64,000 nt of DNA, from positions 1 to 64,000 of the forward strand of contig JAEWEG010000005.1 of the NCBI GenBank assembly GCA_023389575.1, written 5' to 3'. Positions 59,458 through 64,000 of this stretch are shown one piece after another; positions within the stretch are counted from its first letter, which is position 1; each line of letters opens with the position of its first letter. The notes under the pieces were generated by a model. That model had not been told where the DNA came from. It saw only the letters and a program-made list of their open reading frames with translations, and made no database searches. The position numbers and the translations under genes were made by a program. This DNA is from Chloroflexota bacterium (lineage in GTDB: Bacteria > Chloroflexota > Chloroflexia > Thermomicrobiales > UBA6265).

Positions 59458-61593
59458 CTAGTACAGCGGGTAGAGGTGGAGGGTGCGGACGAGTGGGGTG
59501 TCGGCGAGGGCGGTTGAACTGTGCTCGCTGGCCTCGCGGGAGACGACGATCTCGAGGGTGTCGCGGTCGGCGACCCAGTCGAGACGGATGTACTCCCAGC
59601 CGCCTTCGGTGGTGGGGTCCGAGATGAACTCCCAGGCGGTGGCGCCGTTGAGCGTGATCGCCAGCCGGTCGCCGGGATGCTCACCGGTGGCCGGAACGTA
59701 GATCTGCACGTAGAAGACGTACGACTCGCCGGCCGTGAGGCCGGGCAGCTGGCGTGCCAGCTGCACCACGTCGCCGGGCTCGGGCTGGGCGTCGAACTGG
59801 AGGTAGGCGGCGTCGGGGTATGAGACGGCGCGCATCGCTGGAGATGTTCCCGAATCCTGGAGGACGAGGGCGAGCGGAGCCGAGGGGCCTTCCGGGGTGA
59901 TGAGGGTGCGCTCCCAGCCGGTCGGGCTGACCGCCTCGATGTCGTGGAGGGTGTCCTTCACCACGGCGGTAACGGCGAAGGCCGGCAGCGCGATGAGGAC
60001 GATGGCGGCGGCCGGGACGAGGCCGAACCGCCAGTTCGGGGCGGCGAGGAAGCGCATCCAGCGGCTCCAGTTGGTGGTGATGGCCAGGCGGATGTTGCCG
60101 ATGATTGGCAGCAGCACGACGGCGATCACGAGCAGGGGTGGGGCGGACTGCTTGACGGTGCTCCAGGTGTCGCCGCTGGCGAGGATGTTGCCGGCGCCGA
60201 TGAGGGCCAGGGCGAGGGCTCCGCCCGCCGCGCCGATGATGAGCCATTGGCGCCGGGTGGGAAGCGACTCGATCCAGGCGACGACGCGCTCGACCGGGAT
60301 GGTGCTTCCGCTGAAGATGCCGCCGGCCATGACGCAAAGCAACGGCAGGAACATGGCGTGGTAGCGGGAGTTCGCTTCGGCGACGGCAAGAATGCCCAGG
60401 CCGTAGGCGAGCGGCAGCACGATCGGCACGAGGAGTTCGGGTCGGGTGCGGTTGCGGAACGCGCCGACCACGGCGGTGGCGAGCAGGACGACGTACATCG
60501 ACTGGGCGATGTCTTTCAGGTCCGGCGCGAGGGGCACGCGGTCCCGCCAGGCTTCCGGCGCCCGGTCCCAGGTCCAGTTGACGCCCATCGCGTCGTATTC
60601 CCAGTTGGTCTGGAGTCGTTCGAAGGCCCAGCTCATGGCGGCGATGGGGTTGGTGATCATGAACTGGACGCCGAGCTTGGACTGGGCGGCGCGAATCTCC
60701 TCATCACCCTGGAGGCCCTCGAAGGGATAGGCGTCGTCGGCGTAGGCGTCGAACCAGCCACCGTTGGAATGCTCGTTGTTCACCAGCCAGGTTTGCCAGC
60801 CAGCCGCCCCGCCGGGCACCAGGGGGCCGTCGTTCAGGGCATTGAGCAGCATGAGCGGCAGGGCGATGACCATGATGCCGGTGGCGAGCCAGGAGAGCTG
60901 GAACTTCCACTGGCGGCGGGCGAGAACGGCGGTGACCACGAGGACGACAAGCATGAAGGGCAGGAATGACGGGCGGGTGAAGGCGAGGGCGGAGAGGGTA
61001 ACGCCGGTCGCCAGCAGCCGAAGCGGGGTGGGCCGGGCGGTCAGCAGGCAGGCGAGCCCGGTAAGCAGGGCGACGGCCACACTTTCGGCGGCGAGCACCG
61101 GCACGTAGGTCCACATGCCGGGGAGGGTGGCGGCGAAGAACCCGGCCACGATGCCGCCGCGCTGTCCGAACAGGCGGCGTCCGAGCCACCAGACGCCAAG
61201 CACCATGCCGAGCTGGGCGACGACGTTGAGCAGGCGGAGGGCATCGAGCCCGCCGCCCAGGGCGATCACCGGGGCCATGATCAGGGGATAGCCGGAGCCC
61301 TGGTAGACCCAGCCGTACTCCTCGGGATGCCACCGGCCGTTCGCGATCTTGGTCGCCATATCAAGGAAGGTGGCGTAGTCGCTTTCCGGTTCCATCGGCA
61401 GCCAGGTGACCCACAGCAGGCGCAGGATCGCGCCGACGACGAGGATGCCCGCCAACGACAGCCACTCCCACCAGGGCATGGCGTTCGTGACGGCGGACGC
61501 GCGGTGGGCGAGGCGCTGACCGGCCTCCCGAGCGACGTGGGAGGGATCGAAGGCGATGGCTGGGACGGTGCCGCGAGTGGCGGGGCGGTTCAT
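59458..61593 (-). CDS. GT-C membrane glycosyltransferase (PMT_2/ArnT-like)
   Basis: 711 aa. About eleven membrane segments run from residue 45 (LAGILVVGAILRLLWVTWLP); the first extramembrane loop carries the acidic pair PMEPESDYATFLD, the GT-C Asp-Glu site. A GSGYPLIMAPVIAL loop follows (glycolipid/undecaprenyl side). The last ~180 residues are a periplasmic beta domain with LAITLNGATAWEF and LDWVADRDTLEIVV, a carbohydrate-binding-like module. It is the first gene on the minus strand next to the EPS genes, divergent from the plus-strand genes across 288 bp, and probably transfers a sugar from a polyprenyl phosphate. Confidence 0.8.
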   Translation of the reverse strand: MNRPATRGTVPAIAFDPSHVAREAGQRLAHRASAVTNAMPWWEWLSLAGILVVGAILRLLWVTWLPMEPESDYATFLDMATKIANGRWHPEEYGWVYQGSGYPLIMAPVIALGGGLDALRLLNVVAQLGMVLGVWWLGRRLFGQRGGIVAGFFAATLPGMWTYVPVLAAESVAVALLTGLACLLTARPTPLRLLATGVTLSALAFTRPSFLPFMLVVLVVTAVLARRQWKFQLSWLATGIMVIALPLMLLNALNDGPLVPGGAAGWQTWLVNNEHSNGGWFDAYADDAYPFEGLQGDEEIRAAQSKLGVQFMITNPIAAMSWAFERLQTNWEYDAMGVNWTWDRAPEAWRDRVPLAPDLKDIAQSMYVVLLATAVVGAFRNRTRPELLVPIVLPLAYGLGILAVAEANSRYHAMFLPLLCVMAGGIFSGSTIPVERVVAWIESLPTRRQWLIIGAAGGALALALIGAGNILASGDTWSTVKQSAPPLLVIAVVLLPIIGNIRLAITTNWSRWMRFLAAPNWRFGLVPAAAIVLIALPAFAVTAVVKDTLHDIEAVSPTGWERTLITPEGPSAPLALVLQDSGTSPAMRAVSYPDAAYLQFDAQPEPGDVVQLARQLPGLTAGESYVFYVQIYVPATGEHPGDRLAITLNGATAWEFISDPTTEGGWEYIRLDWVADRDTLEIVVSREASEHSSTALADTPLVRTLHLYPLY

Positions 61594-61881
61594 GGGACGT
61601 TCCTGGCGAGATGCGAATGCTGCCGAACGGGTGAGAGATGTAGGCGTATAGGCCTAGTCCGTCATCTCTCCTCTAGTGAGGTATATCACAAGTACTAGTC
61701 CCAATCAGGCGGAATTGGTATGAACGTACACGGCGTCCATATCCGAAAGAGCTATAGTCATGTCCAATTTCGCTTGCATATCGTTCTCGGTCCGGGCATA
61801 CTATGGCTGATGGTACTAGTACTCAGGAACTAGGCTAGGTGGGTCCAGACAATAGGCTTGGTTCAAACGCGGAGTTTTCTC
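61594..61881. promoter_or_regulatory. AT-richer divergent region between GT-C and EPS genes
   Basis: TACTAGT occurs at 61693-61699 and again inside the palindrome GTACTAGTAC at 61813-61822; related CTAGT words lie near 61650 and 61672. The region is distinctly AT-richer than its flanks. It is the expected location of divergent promoters, but no clean -35/-10 pair stands out. Confidence 0.45.
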
Positions 61882-62085
61882 ATGTACGGCACGGGTAGTG
61901 GGGGCGACATCAATCCCCGGATTGGCACTGGAGCGGGACTGGGCATCGTGGCCCTCCCCAGCGCGGGCGCTGGAATCGAGGCGGCGGCGACATCGCTGGC
62001 CAACGGCTTCGTTCTCTCCTTCTTCGTTTGTTGCGCGGTGGTCTGCTTCGTGATGGCCGCCCGGTTCTACCTCATGCATCGCTAG
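61882..62085 (+). CDS. Small membrane protein with LPSAG-type tail
   Basis: 67 aa. MYGTGSGGDINPRIGTGAG is followed by LPSAG (25-29), then ~20 hydrophobic residues (42-60) and a short basic end RFYLMHR. This is the order of a sortase sorting signal (LPxTG-like motif, hydrophobic helix, positive tail) but without a signal peptide or surface domain. It has GGAG seven bases before the ATG and 71 bases to the WecB start. Such a tiny anchor protein may be a membrane adaptor of polysaccharide synthesis. No sortase is in the window. Confidence 0.65.
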   Translation: MYGTGSGGDINPRIGTGAGLGIVALPSAGAGIEAAATSLANGFVLSFFVCCAVVCFVMAARFYLMHR

Positions 62086-62156
62086 CCGCGATTGGTTTCC
62101 GGTTCGTGTTTCCCGCATCCGCCCCAGTGAAGTGGCATCCCGCCCAGGAGTTCATC

Positions 62157-63326
62157 GTGACAAAGCCCGTCATGCTCGCCGTTGTCGGTACGCGTCCGGA
62201 AGCGATCAAGGTCGCGCCGCTGGTGCTGGAGGCCCGCGCGGCCGGACAGTTCGAGGTGGTGATGGTGGCCAGCGGCCAGCACAAGGAGCCGGTGTTCCAG
62301 GCCCTGGCGCCCTTCGGCCTGACGCCGGACATCGTGCTCGACATCGAGCGGGAAACGGGCAGCCTCGTGGAATTCGCCTCGCGCCTGATGCCCGCCCTGG
62401 ACGAGCACCTGGTTCGGCTGGCCCCCGCCGTGTGCGTGGTCCACGGCGACACGATCACGGCCTCGACGGCGGCGCTGGCGGCGTTCTGGCGGCAGGTGCC
62501 GGTGGTGCACCTGGAGGCCGGTCTGCGGACGAACGACCTCGGCTCGCCGTTCCCGGAAGAGGGCAACCGGGTGATCATCGATCATCTCTGCCAGCTTCAC
62601 CTGGCCCCGACCGAGGACTCGGCGGCGAACCTGCTGCGGGAAGGGATCGATCCGGAGCGGGTGGTGGTGACCGGCAACACGGTGGTGGACGCGATTCGCC
62701 ACGTCGCCGCGCGGGACATTCCCTTCGAGGACCTGCGGCTGGCCGAAATCGAGGCGAGCGGTCGGCGGATGGTGCTGGTGACGGTTCACCGGCGGGAATC
62801 CTGGGGCGATCCGATCAAGCGCATCCTGGGCGCGGTGAAGCAGCTGGTGGCCGCTCACCCGGACATTCACGTGGTGCTGCCGACGCACCCGAACCCGGAC
62901 GTGCGGCGCGACGTTGAAGAGGCACTGGCCGGCACCGAGCGGGTGCTGGTCTGCGAGCCGATGCCGTACGCCGACCTGGCGCGGCTGCTCTCGCGGGCGT
63001 CGGTGGTGCTGACCGATTCGGGCGGCATCCAGGAAGAGGCTCCGTCGTTCGGGGTGCCGGTGCTGGTGGCCCGGGAAACGACCGAGCGGCCGGAGGCGAT
63101 CGCCGCCGGAACCGCGCGGCTGGTGGGGTCGGACCCGGTGCGGATCTTCGCCGAGGCGTCGGCGGCGCTGGGCATCGCGCGCGAGGCTGGGATTCGCGCG
63201 GCGGTGAACCCGTATGGCGACGGTTTGGCCGCCCAGCGCTCCGTCCAGGCGATGGCCTGGCTGGCGGGCCTGGCCGACAAGCCGGCCCCGTTCTCGCTGG
63301 ACGATCGCGCCGCGATCGCCGCCTAA
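62157..63326 (+). CDS. wecB: UDP-N-acetylglucosamine 2-epimerase (non-hydrolysing)
   Basis: 389 aa. LAVVGTRPEAIKVAPLVLEA at residues 7-26, ASGQHKEPVFQAL, VVHGDTITASTAALAAFW (~100), VVHLEAGLRTNDLGSPFPEEGNRVIIDH (~121-148) and TVHRRESWGDP (~215) are the core of WecB/MnaA enzymes, with the catalytic Asp/Glu/His set. SDSGGIQEEAPS near 290 is the UDP-binding GGxQEE loop. It converts UDP-GlcNAc to UDP-ManNAc for surface polysaccharide. The GTG at 62157 follows CAGGAG; an upstream frame overlaps the small gene and is not used. The next gene starts 37 bases on. Confidence 0.9.
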   Translation: MTKPVMLAVVGTRPEAIKVAPLVLEARAAGQFEVVMVASGQHKEPVFQALAPFGLTPDIVLDIERETGSLVEFASRLMPALDEHLVRLAPAVCVVHGDTITASTAALAAFWRQVPVVHLEAGLRTNDLGSPFPEEGNRVIIDHLCQLHLAPTEDSAANLLREGIDPERVVVTGNTVVDAIRHVAARDIPFEDLRLAEIEASGRRMVLVTVHRRESWGDPIKRILGAVKQLVAAHPDIHVVLPTHPNPDVRRDVEEALAGTERVLVCEPMPYADLARLLSRASVVLTDSGGIQEEAPSFGVPVLVARETTERPEAIAAGTARLVGSDPVRIFAEASAALGIAREAGIRAAVNPYGDGLAAQRSVQAMAWLAGLADKPAPFSLDDRAAIAA

Positions 63327-63363
63327 TCGTCCTCCCCACGCCCTTCGCCAGACCGGAACGACC

Positions 63364-64000
63364 ATGGACTCCTTCTACAACACGAGCGTGCTCATCCTGC
63401 AAGTCGTCATCGGCCTGGCGACCGGTATCTCGCTGATCCACTTCGTTTCGGTGCTGGTGGCCCGGAAGGTGGGCGGCGAGCTGCCCACCAGAACCCCGGA
63501 CCGCCCGCTGCGGACGATGTTCATGGTTCCCGCGCTCAACGAGGAGCTGGTGATCGAGGCGTCGGTGAAGCGGCTGCTGTCGGTGCCGGGCGAGCCCGAA
63601 GTGGTGGTGATCGACGACGGCTCGACCGACGGCACGGCCGACATCGTGAACCGGCTCGCCGGGGAGAACAGCCGGGTGCGGCTGATCCAGCGGGTGGCGC
63701 CGAACGCCCGGCAGGGCAAGGGCGAGGCGCTCAACCACGCCTACCGGCAACTCGCGCGGGAGTGCGAGGCCCAGGGAATCGATCCCTCCACCGTGATCAT
63801 CTGCGTGATGGACGCCGACGGGCTGCTGGACACGCATGTGCTGAAGCACGTCAACGAGCTGTTCGGCAACGACGACGTGGGCGCGGTGCAGATCGGCGTG
63901 CGGATCATCAACCGGCAGTCGCTGCTGGGGCGGTTGCAGGATATCGAGTTCTTCACCTACTGCCGGTTGTACCAGCAGGGCCGGAACAACCTGGGGTCGA
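63364..64000 (+). CDS. Family 2 glycosyltransferase (3' end beyond window)
   Basis: 212 codons visible, no stop. An N-terminal membrane segment (LILQVVIGLATGISLIHFVSVL, ~10-30) precedes the GT2 domain: MFMVPALNEELVIEASVKRLL, VVVIDDGSTDGTADIV (~84-99), ARQGKGEALNHAYRQL (~120-135) and ICVMDADGLLD (DxD, ~155). GT2 enzymes with this layout (HasA/BcsA-like) polymerise or extend exopolysaccharide and often use UDP-sugars, fitting the preceding epimerase. The ATG follows GGAACGACC. Confidence 0.85.
   Translation, partial: MDSFYNTSVLILQVVIGLATGISLIHFVSVLVARKVGGELPTRTPDRPLRTMFMVPALNEELVIEASVKRLLSVPGEPEVVVIDDGSTDGTADIVNRLAGENSRVRLIQRVAPNARQGKGEALNHAYRQLARECEAQGIDPSTVIICVMDADGLLDTHVLKHVNELFGNDDVGAVQIGVRIINRQSLLGRLQDIEFFTYCRLYQQGRNNLGS

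Noticed and set aside
1..64000. CRISPR arrays, tRNA and rRNA genes
   Set aside because: No regular spacer-repeat array and no cloverleaf or rRNA-like sequence was recognised on reading; repeats found are dispersed hairpins, not arrays.

Overview
The window is high-GC bacterial chromosomal DNA. It has short RBS-led operons with ATGA/GTGA overlaps, Tat-type lipid-free secreted proteins, many dispersed palindromic repeats and sugar-acid catabolic genes. The gene families (AbrB-type membrane protein, CynX-type MFS, SoxC/SoxD-like pair, SH3b-Tat proteins, a DnaA_N-domain initiator-like protein) suggest a Chloroflexota, Thermomicrobia/Sphaerobacter-like genome. That assignment is inference, because no rRNA or tRNA lies in the window.

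Layout. 0-5.5 kb: a truncated IS3-type orfA, a decayed REP-associated transposase (RAYT) unit, then a MerR-like regulator, an AAA ATPase and a large protein with an initiator-like N-terminus and a DnaA_N-like C-terminus. 5.5-9.3 kb: AbrB-type transporter, two tandem metallophosphoesterases and a GNAT enzyme. 9.6-10.3 kb: a low-GC Abi-family HEPN gene. 10.4-34.8 kb: a large carbohydrate catabolic island with four Gfo/Idh/MocA dehydrogenases, two enolase-superfamily dehydratases/epimerases, three glycosidase-like enzymes, two deacetylase-like enzymes, an alcohol dehydrogenase, three paralogous sugar-binding proteins, one MalF/MalG permease pair (no ATPase), two IclR regulators and a creatininase-family amidase. 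35-45 kb: macro-domain-like protein, XRE-PAS regulator, RraA-like aldolase, amidohydrolase, two CynX-type MFS proteins, a persulfide dioxygenase-rhodanese fusion and a luciferase-like oxidoreductase. 45-58 kb: immunity-like protein, intact RAYT, AI-2E family permease, SH3b protein, TPR-S41 peptidase, YqeY-like protein, drug-efflux MFS, APH(6)-like kinase, P-loop kinase, SoxC with a SoxD-like protein that lacks its heme motif, and a low-GC TIGR02391-type HEPN gene. 58.7-64 kb: YHS protein and the start of an exopolysaccharide cluster (GT-C membrane glycosyltransferase, a 67-aa LPSAG-tail protein, WecB epimerase, GT2).

Main signals. Five promoters at 11.6, 15.5, 24.4, 33.9 and 37.6 kb share one architecture: TTGACA, a 16-17 bp spacer, a -10 box, and a 15-bp TGAAA-N5-WTTCA palindrome that begins on the last base of the -10. 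This resembles the KdgR (IclR-family) box and ties scattered sugar-acid genes into one probable regulon. A REP-like inverted repeat recurs about nine times, and two inverted copies frame both an intact and a decayed RAYT. The SoxD-like protein has Gly and Trp where the two heme cysteines should be. The DnaA_N-domain gene carries iteron-like repeats followed by an AT-rich patch inside its own coding sequence.
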